NCBI RefSeq assembly: GCF_900104215.1
Contig: NZ_FMXO01000020.1
Span: 21,843 to 85,842 of the forward strand
Reading direction: 5' to 3'
Source of the DNA: Desulfonatronum thiosulfatophilum
Lineage (GTDB): Bacteria; Desulfobacterota; Desulfovibrionia; Desulfovibrionales; Desulfonatronaceae
DNA: 64,000 bases
The notes under the pieces are model-generated. The model worked only from the letters and a program-made list of their open reading frames with translations. It searched no databases and was not told the DNA's origin. This document shows, in pieces, positions 36,383 to 45,065 of this stretch. Made by a program: the position numbers and the translations under genes. How positions within the stretch are numbered: position 1 is the first letter of the stretch; each line of letters starts with the position of its first letter.

Positions 36383-37914
36383 GGCTGGTCCCCCCTGCCG
36401 ACGACAATTTGCTGCGCCACGCCCAGAGGGCTCCATTCCCAACCGGCAAAAACCCCAGCTCCAAGAGACATCAGGGCCGTGATCAGGGTCGGGACAAGGA
36501 GCAGCCAGGGCGCTTCCATGCCGGCCCACGGTTTCCGGGCAGGATCTCGAACCGTTTTCACATCACCGTCCGTGCCTTCATCCGTATCCGGGGCGACAAA
36601 CCAGGCCCGATGCAGGATGGGCAGAAAATAGGCGGCATTGAGCAGGCTGCTGACCACCAGAATCAGGACTACCCAGTCCTGGCCGGCCTGAATCCCGCCC
36701 TGTGCCAGGTACCACTTGCTGACAAAGCCGGCCATGGGCGGCACGCCGATCATTCCCAGGCTGGCGATGGTGAACATGGCCATGGTCAGGGGCATGGTCC
36801 GGCCCAGACCGTTCATCTGGTCGATCCGGCTGATGCCCCGGGATTCTTTAAAGATGCCGGCGCAGAAGAACAGGGTGATCTTCATGATTCCCTGGTGCAC
36901 GAGATGGGCGAGTCCGCCCACCGTGGCCAGCGGCCCCGCCACCACCGCTCCCAGGGCGATGTAGGAAACCTGGCTGACCGTGGAATAGGCCAGCCGCCGT
37001 TTGAGGTCGTTCTGCATCAGGGCCCGCACGGACCCGAAAATAATCGTGGCCGCCACCACCATGGCCAAGGGGTCGAGCACCTGCAATTGGGCCGCGAAAT
37101 CCTTGCCGTACACGTCCTGGACCACGCGGAGCACCCCGAAAGCGCCTGCCTTGACCACGGCCACGGCATGGAGCAGCGCGCTCACCGGCGCGGGCGCGAC
37201 CATGGCCTCGGGCAGCCAGCCGTGCAGCGGAACAAAGGCGGTTTTCACCGCCAAGCCGATGATCAGCAGCACGAAAATGACCCGCAGGTGCCATGGGCCG
37301 ATATGCTCCATGGCCGACAATGTGCCGCCGGAAACGAAATCCAGGGGACCGGCAAGCAGCTGCAACCAGACCACGCCGATGAACAGCAGGGCACCGGCGC
37401 TCATGGCGTACCAGAGATAGGTTCTTCCCGCTGCCAGAGCCTGGGGCGTGCCCTGGTGGACCACCAGGGGATAGGTGACCAGGGTCAGGAATTCGTAGAA
37501 AATGAAAAAAGTGATCAGGTTGCCGGCCAGGGCCACCCCGGTGGAGGCGGTCACGCAAAGGCTGAAAAAGCCGAAGAAGCGGCTCCGGTTGCGCGAGCCT
37601 TCCAGATAGCCCACGGCATAGAGGGTGGTCAGGAACCAGAGATTGCTGGACAGGGAGACAAAGGCCAGGGACAGCAGATCCACCTGAAGCAAAAAATCGA
37701 AATCCAATCCCATGGTGAAGCGAACTTCGTACACTTCTTCATGGACCAGCACCCCCCAGGCCATCACGAAGACCGCCACGACCTTCACCGTGGCGCCGGC
37801 CATGTTCAGGGTCGTGCGCCACCCAGAACGTTCCCCCGGCAGCAGGAAAATGATCAACCCGGTGAACAGGGAGCTGCACAGAACGATCAACGGCAGCCAG
37901 GAGGTCATGGTCAT
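36379..37914 (-). CDS. mrpD: MrpD-like antiporter subunit, second copy
   Basis: A 511-residue membrane protein of the same superfamily. FYEFLTLVTYPLVVH contains the key Glu in transmembrane helix 5, AVKTAFVPLHGWLPEAM the pumping Lys and HGWLPEA motif, and LKRRLAYSTVSQVSYIALG the third signature. ATG 37914 overlaps the preceding stop by 4 bases (ATGA). Probably one of the cation- or proton-translocating subunits of the complex. Confidence 0.9.
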   Translation of the reverse strand: MTMTSWLPLIVLCSSLFTGLIIFLLPGERSGWRTTLNMAGATVKVVAVFVMAWGVLVHEEVYEVRFTMGLDFDFLLQVDLLSLAFVSLSSNLWFLTTLYAVGYLEGSRNRSRFFGFFSLCVTASTGVALAGNLITFFIFYEFLTLVTYPLVVHQGTPQALAAGRTYLWYAMSAGALLFIGVVWLQLLAGPLDFVSGGTLSAMEHIGPWHLRVIFVLLIIGLAVKTAFVPLHGWLPEAMVAPAPVSALLHAVAVVKAGAFGVLRVVQDVYGKDFAAQLQVLDPLAMVVAATIIFGSVRALMQNDLKRRLAYSTVSQVSYIALGAVVAGPLATVGGLAHLVHQGIMKITLFFCAGIFKESRGISRIDQMNGLGRTMPLTMAMFTIASLGMIGVPPMAGFVSKWYLAQGGIQAGQDWVVLILVVSSLLNAAYFLPILHRAWFVAPDTDEGTDGDVKTVRDPARKPWAGMEAPWLLLVPTLITALMSLGAGVFAGWEWSPLGVAQQIVVGRGDQP

Positions 37915-39428
37915 GGACGCCCTCCAGGAATATCCGGAAAGGCCATATCAACACCCTGAGGCAGCATGGCGATCACCTCCTCCGCCCGAAAGCCGAACAA
38001 GGCGCAGAGCACGGCCAGGGTCAGGGCGACCAGGGTCATGACCATGGGCACGGGCTTGAGATCCATGGGGCGGCTCGTGGAGGGAACGAAGGTGAAGGAC
38101 AGAATCTTGAAGACGTAGGACGCGGTGAGCAGTCCGCCCAGGGCGATGACCACGACCCACCACCATTGCCCGCTGGCCAGGGAAGCCTTGAGAAGCATCC
38201 ACTTGGCCACGAAGCCGGCGCTGGGCGGCAACCCCATCAGACTGACCCCGGCCACGGCCAAGGTAAAGGTGATCACCGGCAATCGACCGGCAATATCACG
38301 CATGGCCCGCAGATCGTCCGTGCCCATGGCCAGCACCAGGCAGCCCGCGGCCAGGAACAGGGCCGCCTTGGCCAGACCGTGGGAAAAGACGTGAAACATC
38401 ATGCCGGTCCAGGCTATGGAAGCCCAGGCCTCGCTTCCGTGGGTCCCCCCCGGGATGAGAGCGAAAAGCAAGAACAGATATCCCAGTTGCCCCACCGTGG
38501 AATAGGCGATGAGCATTTTCAAGCTCGTCTGGCGCACGGCCTGCAGGGATCCCCAAAGCACGGCCACGGCTCCCATCAGGCCGATCAACTGGCCGGTGGC
38601 AGGAACGAGAATCTCCGGAAAAATCACGAACCAGATCCGCAGGAGCAAAAAAAAAGCTGCCTTGGTCACCATTGCCGACAAAATGGCGCTTACCGGTGCC
38701 GGTGCGCTGGAATGAGCCGGAGGCAGCCAGAAGTGAAAGGGCAGCAACGCCCCCTTGATCAGCAGACCGAAGGTCATCAGCCCGAATGCCGCAAGTACGG
38801 GCAAGGAAGGTGTCATGGTCTCGGCGAGGAGAAAGAAATCGAGGCGGCCGATCTGGGCATACAGCAGAGCCACGCCCAGCAGGTACATCAGGGAGGCGAA
38901 CATGGTGGCCAGCAGGTAACGCAATCCGGCCGTCAGCGAAGCCCTGGTGCCGGAAAGCACGGTCAGCCCCACGGCCGCGATGCCGACAATCTCCAGCAGA
39001 ACATAGGCGTTGAAGATGTCGGAACTGAGATAGAGACCGTTCAGCCCTCCCCAGAGCAGCAGCCATATCGGCCAGAAGTACGGCCGCATCCGTCCCTGAC
39101 CATGACGTCGGTCAGGGTGATCCGGAGAGTCATGACCGAAGAAGCTCATTGCATACACCCCGACCAGCACTCCGACCATGGCCGTGAGGAGCATGAACAA
39201 CGCTCCGATGCCGTCCAGATACAACCCGATGCCCAGGGGCGCGGCCCATCCTCCCAGTTCAACCCGGACGAATCCGTGTTCCCAGACACTCATCACCAGG
39301 TTGATGCACACGCCGAACACGGCCAGGGAAGCCGCCAAACCCGCCCAGGCGACGGCCCGCCCCCGAAGCAGCAGGCAAACCATCGCCCCGAGAAAAGGAG
39401 TCCAGATCGCCCAGACCAGGTGCGTCAT
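37911..39428 (-). CDS. mrpD: MrpD-like antiporter subunit, first copy
   Basis: A 505-residue membrane protein. The key helix reads NAYVLLEIVGIAAVGL (Glu), LIKGALLPFHFWLPPAHSSAP carries the pumping Lys and FWLPPAH motif, and LKMLIAYSTVGQLGYLF follows. Together these mark MrpD/NuoN-type subunits. ATG 39428 overlaps the mrpC stop by 4 bases. Having three such subunits in a row replaces the large MrpA of classical operons. Confidence 0.9.
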   Translation of the reverse strand: MTHLVWAIWTPFLGAMVCLLLRGRAVAWAGLAASLAVFGVCINLVMSVWEHGFVRVELGGWAAPLGIGLYLDGIGALFMLLTAMVGVLVGVYAMSFFGHDSPDHPDRRHGQGRMRPYFWPIWLLLWGGLNGLYLSSDIFNAYVLLEIVGIAAVGLTVLSGTRASLTAGLRYLLATMFASLMYLLGVALLYAQIGRLDFFLLAETMTPSLPVLAAFGLMTFGLLIKGALLPFHFWLPPAHSSAPAPVSAILSAMVTKAAFFLLLRIWFVIFPEILVPATGQLIGLMGAVAVLWGSLQAVRQTSLKMLIAYSTVGQLGYLFLLFALIPGGTHGSEAWASIAWTGMMFHVFSHGLAKAALFLAAGCLVLAMGTDDLRAMRDIAGRLPVITFTLAVAGVSLMGLPPSAGFVAKWMLLKASLASGQWWWVVVIALGGLLTASYVFKILSFTFVPSTSRPMDLKPVPMVMTLVALTLAVLCALFGFRAEEVIAMLPQGVDMAFPDIPGGRP

Positions 39429-39745
39429 GGCTCGTCCCCGTCCCGGTCGGAGCGCCCTGACGGTGCGTCATCCTCGGGGCGATGGATCCGCCGCACCAGG
39501 GCCAGGGCGAGGCCGGTGGCGCTGATGGCCACGACGATTCCCGTGAGCACCATGGCCTGCGGCACGGGGTCGGCGAACTTCCCCTGGTTGCGATAGGCCG
39601 TGCTGATCAACAGCAGAAACACGCCGCCGGCAATGACGTTCAGGGCCATGATCTGGCGCAACAGATGCCGCCGGACGATCAATCCGTACAGCCCCATTCC
39701 CACCAGGAGGACGGCAACGACGGAGTAAAGGAGAAACGTGGTCAT
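39425..39745 (-). CDS. mrpC: Mrp antiporter subunit C (NuoK-like)
   Basis: A 106-residue, three-helix membrane protein of the MnhC/NuoK family: LLVGMGLYGLIVRRHLLRQIM and MALNVIAGGVFLLL, then DPVPQAMVLTGIVVAISATG with the DP-x-PQA-x-VLTAIVI-like signature. Start ATG 39745. Upstream lies a 200-base gap filled mostly by a repeat element, the only sizeable gap in the operon. Confidence 0.92.
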   Translation of the reverse strand: MTTFLLYSVVAVLLVGMGLYGLIVRRHLLRQIMALNVIAGGVFLLLISTAYRNQGKFADPVPQAMVLTGIVVAISATGLALALVRRIHRPEDDAPSGRSDRDGDEP

Positions 39746-39785
39746 TGCATGCCGGATTCCTGTGTTTGGTTCAGTAACTCCCATC

Positions 39786-39892
39786 TGGATTCCCGCCTTC
39801 GCGGGAATGACAAGCTAGATACAGTGTGCCATTCCCAAGTCATTCCCGCGAAGGCGGGAATCCAGGTCATGCTTGCCACGAATTCTTGAGCA
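39786..39892. repeat. CCGCCTTCGCGG inverted-repeat element inside the Mrp operon
   Basis: TGGATTCCCGCCTTCGCGGG is followed after about 40 bases by the reverse CCCGCGAAGGCGGGAATCCA. A tail (GGTCATGCTTGCCAC then GAATT) is shared almost exactly with the copy at 63563-63667. The arms let the element fold as one cruciform, while each arm is also a small hairpin. It sits between the DUF4040-MrpB gene and mrpC, with no gene of its own. Confidence 0.85.
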
Positions 39893-39946
39893 AGTACGCT
39901 TCCCGCCATCGACCGAGTCCGCCGCCATTTGCTCTCCAGCCGAAAT

Positions 39947-41041
39947 CTATTGCATTGCGGCCTCGTCACGGCTTTCTGCGTTGCGTTTGTCCCTGCCCCC
40001 GGACAAGACGTGAACCACCAGGGACGCCAGGGTCACGCCGATGGAAACCGTGGCCGCGGATTCCAGGACAAGAATGAGCGGTTTGGCCCATTGTATCGGG
40101 AACTCCAGGGGCTGAAGCCGGGGCGCGAAGCTGGTCGCGGCGGCCAGGAGCAGCACCGCGCTGAATCCGACAATCACGAAGGACAGCAAGGCTCCGCGGG
40201 AAAGCGTGTTCACGGAAGGCAATCCGGTCAGCCGGAGCAGGACGAGCCCGGCGGCCAGGACAACCCCGGCCTGGAATGCTCCTCCCGGCGAATGCTCGCC
40301 CAACCACAGCAGCTGGACCGAAACGAGCAGGACAATCGGCGTCAGCAGGCTGACCAGCCAGCGCAGCACGGGATTGGAGGTCGCCCGGGCCTGCATGCGC
40401 AACTCCCGGCGGCCGTACACGGCCAGCACCGCAACCAGGGCCAGGATCAGCACGCCCAGTTCCAGCCAGGTGTCGTACAGCCGAAAATTGAGCAGCACCG
40501 CGGTCACCGGATGCTCCACCCCGCTGTCTTGCATGGCCTGCGCCGCCCAATCGGTCAGGCCGCTCTTATCCGCGGGCAACTGCACCACCGTCAGGACCAG
40601 CAGCAAGGTCAGCAGGCCGACAAAGCCCGCGGCAAGGAGATAGTGCATTCGACCCGGACATGACGCATCCTGATCCAGGCGGCACGGCAAGGCCTGGGAT
40701 TGTTCAGAGAACAGATCATGTTCTCCCGGTCGGAACTGGTTCCGGTTATCGTCCATATCGCCATGATTGTGATTGTCATGGCGTTGACTGTCGCGATGTC
40801 GGTTCGGCTCGATCCCCTTGAACGTCCCGAAGAGAAGCACCCCGGCCAAACCGGCGCCCACCGCGGCCTCGGCCAGGGCGATGTCCGGGGCCTGCAGGCG
40901 AATCCAGGCCAGGGAAAGAAAAAGACCGAAGGAAACGAACAGCACCGTGGCCTGAAACAGATCCGACGCCAGCAGAAGCCGCCGACTGACCATCAGCAGG
41001 GCCCCCACCAGGAGCACGTCGAAAATCAGCATCAAGGTCAT
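39947..41041 (-). CDS. mrpB: DUF4040-MrpB fusion subunit of Mrp antiporter
   Basis: A 364-residue membrane protein. The first about 90 residues form a DUF4040/MbhD-like part (FLSLAWIRLQAPDIALAEAA, then GAGLAGVLLFG), equivalent to the C-terminal end of MrpA. A His/Asn/Asp-rich loop follows (about residues 95-125, RHDNHNHGDMDD). The remainder is MrpB, with LGEHSPGGAFQAGVVLAAG. The start is ATG 41041, overlapping the mrpG stop by 4 bases. The fusion shows how this operon replaces a full MrpA. Confidence 0.88.
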   Translation of the reverse strand: MTLMLIFDVLLVGALLMVSRRLLLASDLFQATVLFVSFGLFLSLAWIRLQAPDIALAEAAVGAGLAGVLLFGTFKGIEPNRHRDSQRHDNHNHGDMDDNRNQFRPGEHDLFSEQSQALPCRLDQDASCPGRMHYLLAAGFVGLLTLLLVLTVVQLPADKSGLTDWAAQAMQDSGVEHPVTAVLLNFRLYDTWLELGVLILALVAVLAVYGRRELRMQARATSNPVLRWLVSLLTPIVLLVSVQLLWLGEHSPGGAFQAGVVLAAGLVLLRLTGLPSVNTLSRGALLSFVIVGFSAVLLLAAATSFAPRLQPLEFPIQWAKPLILVLESAATVSIGVTLASLVVHVLSGGRDKRNAESRDEAAMQ

Positions 41042-41340
41042 GTCCGCCCTTCCCTTTTCTTGCGCATGATGCTCTGTCCGATCAGAAAGCAGATGCTCGA
41101 ACTGGCCGCCAGGGCCAACAGCCAAATCAATATGATTTTCAGGGATTCGCTGAGCGAGTCGCCGGTGAGCACCAGGGCCAGGGCAATCAGGCCCAGACCC
41201 AGGTTGTCCGCCTTGGTCAGGGCGTGAATCCGGCTCAGGGAATCCGGAAACCGCAGCAAGCCCACGGTGCCGGCCAGAAAAAAGAAGGCCCCGGCCACGC
41301 ACAGGCCGCCGGAAAGTATCTGCAGAACGGTTGAGGCCAT
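41038..41340 (-). CDS. mrpG: Mrp antiporter subunit G
   Basis: A 100-residue, three-helix membrane protein of the MnhG family, with FFFLAGTVGLLRFPDSLSR and IHALTKADNLGLGLI, the family signature (RFPD-x-x-x-RxHAxTKAxxLG). Three bases separate it from mrpF. Confidence 0.93.
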   Translation of the reverse strand: MASTVLQILSGGLCVAGAFFFLAGTVGLLRFPDSLSRIHALTKADNLGLGLIALALVLTGDSLSESLKIILIWLLALAASSSICFLIGQSIMRKKREGRT

Positions 41341-41343
41341 GTT

Positions 41344-41640
41344 CTAGTCTCCGCGTGCAGTGCGCCGATCGTCCTTTTCGACGTCGCCGTTGTCGATATC
41401 GCCGCGCACGAAAGCCACCACGGCCAGCACGGCCAGCAAGGCGAAGACCAGGGCGGCGTTGCGAATGGCCGGAACATCGAAGGCCGCGGCCAGGAGCAGC
41501 AGGATGGCCACGCCCGTGGTGCCGAAGAGTTGCACCGCCACCACCCGGTCCTCCTGTTCCGGACCGCGGAAAACCCGGACCAGTCCGACAAGCATGGTTG
41601 CGAGCAGAAAACAGGCAACCCCCAGGTAAAAACTCGGCAT
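41344..41640 (-). CDS. mrpF: Mrp antiporter subunit F
   Basis: A 98-residue, three-helix membrane protein of the MnhF family. VRVFRGPEQEDRVVAVQLFG matches the family core (RGP-x-x-xDRVVAxD), here with Gln where Asp is common. The charged C-terminal tail is soluble. First gene of the Mrp operon; ATG follows GGGAG. The operon exchanges Na+ (or K+) for H+ in pH and salt homeostasis. Confidence 0.92.
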   Translation of the reverse strand: MPSFYLGVACFLLATMLVGLVRVFRGPEQEDRVVAVQLFGTTGVAILLLLAAAFDVPAIRNAALVFALLAVLAVVAFVRGDIDNGDVEKDDRRTARGD

Positions 41641-41669
41641 CAGCTATTCGCTCCCGTCATTTTTGTCCG

Positions 41670-41993
41670 TTACTCCGGCTTCTGCTTTCCTTCCTTGTAA
41701 CCTTGGGAGAATGCGGCCTTGGCCTTTGAAAAACTCTCGGACCAGGTCTCCCAGGATTGCTCAAGTCCCTGTTTCAATCCCTCCCAGGAGGATTCTCCCG
41801 CTTCCTGCAATGCCGCGATCTTGTCTTCAACTTCATTGCGTTTGGTGCGCAATTCCTCCAGTCGGCGATGATATTCCAGTTTTGCTTCAGCCTTGACCAG
41901 GTCTGCCTGGGCCTCCAGCTTGTCGATCTCGGCATTCCAGACATCAATTTTGGCTTTCAATCCCTGAACATACGCTTCTCTTTTCTCATTCAT
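41670..41993 (-). CDS. Small coiled-coil protein, paralogue A
   Basis: A 107-residue, highly charged, almost wholly helical protein without signal or membrane segment. The core LRTKRNEVEDKIAALQEAGE is nearly the same as in the protein at 43408-43704, as are the WNAEIDKLEAQADLVKAE start and the SWE...Y-x-EA-like end. The two are clear paralogues. The family resembles short coiled-coil proteins annotated as unknown or stress-related; function is not known to me. Start ATG 41993 with AAGGAAG. It lies 29 bases ahead of mrpF, so it may be co-transcribed with the antiporter. Confidence 0.8.
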   Translation of the reverse strand: MNEKREAYVQGLKAKIDVWNAEIDKLEAQADLVKAEAKLEYHRRLEELRTKRNEVEDKIAALQEAGESSWEGLKQGLEQSWETWSESFSKAKAAFSQGYKEGKQKPE

Positions 41994-42093
41994 GCTTCTT
42001 CCTTTTCGGCTTTGCCGGAACCTTGTTCCGACGTTAAAATGAAAATAATTATTTAGCCGCGCTTGACCAGTAATGGATCTGCCGCCTCCTGGA

Positions 42094-42573
42094 TCAGTCG
42101 TCGGTCTCCTTGCGGAATTCGCGCACTGTATTCACCCAGGTCTCGTTCATTACGTGATAGGCATCCATGAACCCCTTGCGCATCTGTTCCCAGGCGCCTT
42201 CGGATGATTGCTTCAGGCTTCCGTACTTCTCAGCCAGGACAACCCGTTGCCGACGCAACTCCCGCATGGCCTGCCGGGAGCGCTCCCGGGCCGATTCGCT
42301 CATCTCGTCCCAGTTTTCTTCAATGGTATTCTCCAGGGCTTCCATACGCCGGTCCAATGACTCCAGGGCGGGTTGGGCCTGCTGCACGGCCTTGTCCCGC
42401 TGTTCCGAGCCATATTTTCTCAATACATCTCCCAACTCCCGCATCTCTCGGCGCACATCCTCGAACGACGCCTCATCCGGCCCGGCATCGGCCCAGGCGG
42501 TTGGAGCAACCAAGGCCAATCCCAAGGCAACCCATAAAAACAATGTCCCACACAAAATTCGTCGCAATCCCAT
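42094..42573 (-). CDS. Secreted helical protein of unknown function
   Basis: A 159-residue protein with a signal peptide (MGLRRILCGTLFLWVALGLA, cleavage likely after AWA, about residue 28). The rest is charged and helical, with coiled-coil character (DVRREMRELGDVLRKYGSEQ, SLDRRMEALENTIEENWDEM). It is likely periplasmic. The pattern of Trp-containing helices (EENWDEM, GAWEQMRKGF, NETWVN) recalls the two neighbouring cytoplasmic coiled-coil proteins, hinting at a related fold in another compartment. Start ATG 42573 with GAGGGG. Confidence 0.75.
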   Translation of the reverse strand: MGLRRILCGTLFLWVALGLALVAPTAWADAGPDEASFEDVRREMRELGDVLRKYGSEQRDKAVQQAQPALESLDRRMEALENTIEENWDEMSESARERSRQAMRELRRQRVVLAEKYGSLKQSSEGAWEQMRKGFMDAYHVMNETWVNTVREFRKETDD

Positions 42574-42608
42574 ATTAACCCCTCTTTGCAAGGTTCAAAC
42601 TATCAAAC

Positions 42609-42780
42609 ATCGCAATCGAAATCGAAATCGAAATCGAAATCGAAATCGAAATCGAAATCAATTATCAATTCAGGTGTTGCTGCCAAGTCAACATATATCA
42701 CAACTTATATCGAATAATGCCGTTTCATCCACTTCTGCCCGTAGCACCTCTGTTTCGATTGCGATTGCGATTTCGATAAG
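42609..42780. repeat. Paired inverted hexanucleotide (ATCGAA)n / (TTCGAT)n element
   Basis: Bases 42615-42659 are about 7.5 perfect copies of a six-base unit (AATCGA). About 95 bases later, 42752-42777 holds the opposite orientation (TTTCGATTGCGATTGCGA then TTTCGAT). The two arms can pair. The element lies in the gap ahead of the secreted helical protein gene, with no gene inside. Confidence 0.85.
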
Positions 42781-42820
42781 AAGTGCGGTTCGAGCGTTGA
42801 TCAGGCTGGGACGATCATGG

Positions 42821-43294
42821 TCATCCCACGCGCATCTGGGCCAGGGAGGCAATTGCATCGCCGTCGCTGATGTCCGGCTTGATGTTCAGTTCCAGGGTGG
42901 TCACGCCGTTGAGATCGATATAAATGTTCTCGGTTTCATAGTGCATGCCGCTGGGACTGAAGTTCCACTGCTGGCGGACGATGTCCTTGTAGGTTTGCCC
43001 GTTGTCCGGGGACCAGCGCAGCACGAATTCGTGGGTGCGCTCCACCTGGGCCTCCTCGAAATGGATCCAGATCCGGCGTATGGTCCGGGGTTCGGCAAAC
43101 ATGATCCGGATGGTCTGTTCACCCGGTTGGCCCGCGCGCCATCCGGATGGATTTCCCGGCAAAAGGGCGTGCTCGATAGGATGATTCGGATCCTCGGAGC
43201 TGATTTCCACCTCCGCCGCTGTCTCCAGGTCCATCCAGTCGCCCTCCGGCCCGCTGTCCGCTTCCACATTGGTTGGGACTATTCGTTTCTTCAT
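42821..43294 (-). CDS. Discoidin-like beta-sandwich protein of unknown function
   Basis: A 157-residue cytoplasmic-looking protein (no signal peptide). EPRTIRRIWIHFEEA, then THEFVLRWSPDNGQTYKDIV and QWNFSP, then TTLELNIKPDISDGDAIASL has the run of strands found in F5/8-type (discoidin) galactose-binding folds. No catalytic site is seen. ATG 43294 follows AAGGAG. It lies between the two coiled-coil paralogues, each gene set apart by hexanucleotide elements. Assignment is by fold impression only. Confidence 0.6.
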   Translation of the reverse strand: MKKRIVPTNVEADSGPEGDWMDLETAAEVEISSEDPNHPIEHALLPGNPSGWRAGQPGEQTIRIMFAEPRTIRRIWIHFEEAQVERTHEFVLRWSPDNGQTYKDIVRQQWNFSPSGMHYETENIYIDLNGVTTLELNIKPDISDGDAIASLAQMRVG

Positions 43295-43407
43295 CAGCTA
43301 TCACTCCTTTGCCCATTCAAGGGGTTGATTGATTAAACCAGCGTCTTGCCATTCTGAAATATGGAGTCCATCATTCGGTTTCGATGCCCCAAACGTGATC
43401 CTCGCTT

Positions 43408-43704
43408 CTACTCTTTGCGCTTCCCGGACATGGCCTCGCTATAGCCTTTCTTCAAAGCTTCCCAGGAGGTATCGATTCCTTTCCTGAATTCCGCCCATGC
43501 CGGTTCACCGGCCTTTTGCAGCGCGGCGATCTTTTCCTCCACCTCCTTGCGCTTGGTGCGCAACATCTTGATCTGATCGGCGTATTCGATCTCCTTTTCC
43601 TCCTTGACCAGTCTGGCCTTGGCCGTCAGCCTGTCGATGTCGATATTCCACTCATCGAGTTTCGCCTTCAACATTCGAATATACTCATCCCGCTTATCCA
43701 GCAC
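43408..43704 (-). CDS. Small coiled-coil protein, paralogue B
   Basis: A 98-residue charged helical protein. It shares with the 41670-41993 protein the stretches LRTKR-EVE-KIAALQ-AGE, an N-terminal KAKLDEWNIDIDRL and the SWEALKKGYSEA end. Begins at GTG 43704 with an AAGGAG site. No membrane or signal segment. A tandem duplication followed by insertion of other genes is the simplest history. Confidence 0.8.
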   Translation of the reverse strand: MLDKRDEYIRMLKAKLDEWNIDIDRLTAKARLVKEEKEIEYADQIKMLRTKRKEVEEKIAALQKAGEPAWAEFRKGIDTSWEALKKGYSEAMSGKRKE

Positions 43705-44066
43705 GCCATTACTCCTTTCAAGCAGTTAATTCTAAATTGCGTTCGATTTACAACGTATCCAGTTCATACTCGAAATCGTAATCGTAATCGGAATCGAAAT
43801 CGCAATCGAAAAACAATAAATCATGAAACTATGCGATTCCGATTTCGATTTCGATTGCGATTTCGAGTACTGACAAATATGCCAAGTTGAACCAAACATC
43901 TTGTTCAGCATCGTCCATCACCGATGCCACAATACCGTCATCTTGACCTGCCGACAAAAATAAGTCAATTTGTATGGCATGTTGGCACACAGAGCCACAA
44001 ACAGTTTGATGGCGCAATATTGCTTCAAACATAACAGTGACGTTAGTCGCGCTGAACGAACAGTAT
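43705..44066. other. Divergent intergenic region with repeat element
   Basis: About 360 bases between the divergent coiled-coil B gene (-) and amidoligase gene (+). It holds the hexanucleotide element at 43760-43870 and otherwise AT-richer sequence that must contain both promoters. No clear promoter boxes or small genes could be fixed. Confidence 0.5.
43760..43870. repeat. Inverted hexanucleotide repeat element (ATCGNA family)
   Basis: The left arm has six-base units CGAAAT, CGTAAT, CGTAAT, CGGAAT, CGAAAT, CGCAAT (43771-43806). The right arm (43837-43869) has the reverse. The outermost 12 bases, TACTCGAAATCG (43768-43779) and CGATTTCGAGTA (43858-43869), are a perfect inverted repeat. The whole can fold into one long imperfect hairpin. 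Confidence 0.85.
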
Positions 44067-45065
44067 ATGTCCCGATTCATCATGCCCCACCAAATGCACG
44101 CCTTCCATGGCGACTACCGCCACGTCGGCGTGGAAATGGAGATGGGCGGACTGCAGCTCTCGGAAATCGCCCGGGCCGTAACGGACGTCTTCGGTGGTAC
44201 GGCGATCTCTAGAAGTTCGTTCGAGATCGACATCGAGAATGCACGGCACGGGTCATTTCGCGTGGAGCTCGACGCCAGCCTGCTCAAGGACCACGAGTAC
44301 CGGCGCTACCTGGCCCTGATCGGCATCGATCAGGACGACCCTCAAACCCAACACCGCATCGACGATCTCCTCGTCAGGCTGGCCGGAACCGTTGTTCCCA
44401 GCGAAGTGATCGCTCCCCCTGTTCGCATCGCGGCTCTGGAGGAAATGGACAACCTGCGGCTTTGCCTGCATCAGGCCGGAGCCAAGGGCACGCGCGCGGC
44501 ATTGGTCTATGCCTTTGCCGTGCAGTTCAACGTGGAGGCGGCCGAACTGAAGGCCGGTTATCTGCTGGACATTCTGCGGGCCTTTGTTCTGCTGTATGAA
44601 AGTGGGTCCACGCAAGAACGAATCGACATCTCGCGCAAGATTCTGCCCTTCATTCGCGCTTTCCCCGGAGACTACGTGCGCGCCATTCTGGCGGAGAACT
44701 ACAACCCGGACATGACGGAACTGATCCGGGACTACCTGCGGCACAACGCCACGCGCAACCGACCGCTGGACATGCTTCCGCTGTTCGCCCACCTCAACCG
44801 TGACCAGGTCATGGCCGCGGATGTGGAAACCCACCTGATCAAACCCCGTCCTACGTTCCACTATCGCCTGCCCAACTGCCGGATCGACGAGCCGGACTGG
44901 TCCCTGGCCCAGCCCTGGAACGACTGGGTTCTGGTGGAGCATCTGGCCGCGGACAAGGAGCGACTGCGCGAACACAGCCGGGCATATCTTGAAAATCCCC
45001 TGGAGGTGGTTGCGGCAAGGATCGATGACTGGGCGGACAAAGTGAGGAAATGGATAAAAAAATGA
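44067..45065 (+). CDS. Amidoligase-family protein (ATP-dependent amide-bond former)
   Basis: A 332-residue protein of the glutamine-synthetase-like amidoligase family. Near the start VGVEMEMGGL is the characteristic metal-binding Glu-x-Glu strand, and SFRVELDASLL is the next acidic strand. ALVYAFAVQFNVEA and RPTFHYRLPNCRID also match the family as I remember it. Such enzymes are predicted to join amino acids or peptides by ATP-driven amide bonds, and are typically found with a class I glutamine-amidotransferase-like peptidase, as here. I use ATG 44067; a GTG at 44037 would add ten residues. The next gene overlaps its stop. Substrate unknown. Confidence 0.8.
   Translation: MSRFIMPHQMHAFHGDYRHVGVEMEMGGLQLSEIARAVTDVFGGTAISRSSFEIDIENARHGSFRVELDASLLKDHEYRRYLALIGIDQDDPQTQHRIDDLLVRLAGTVVPSEVIAPPVRIAALEEMDNLRLCLHQAGAKGTRAALVYAFAVQFNVEAAELKAGYLLDILRAFVLLYESGSTQERIDISRKILPFIRAFPGDYVRAILAENYNPDMTELIRDYLRHNATRNRPLDMLPLFAHLNRDQVMAADVETHLIKPRPTFHYRLPNCRIDEPDWSLAQPWNDWVLVEHLAADKERLREHSRAYLENPLEVVAARIDDWADKVRKWIKK

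Noticed and set aside
36262..37959. 565-residue His/Gln/Gly-rich plus-strand frame over mrpD genes
   Set aside because: Composition mirrors antisense of membrane helices; true coding is the minus strand.
42609..42660. CRISPR-like array
   Set aside because: Six-base tandem units without spacers; no cas genes in the window.
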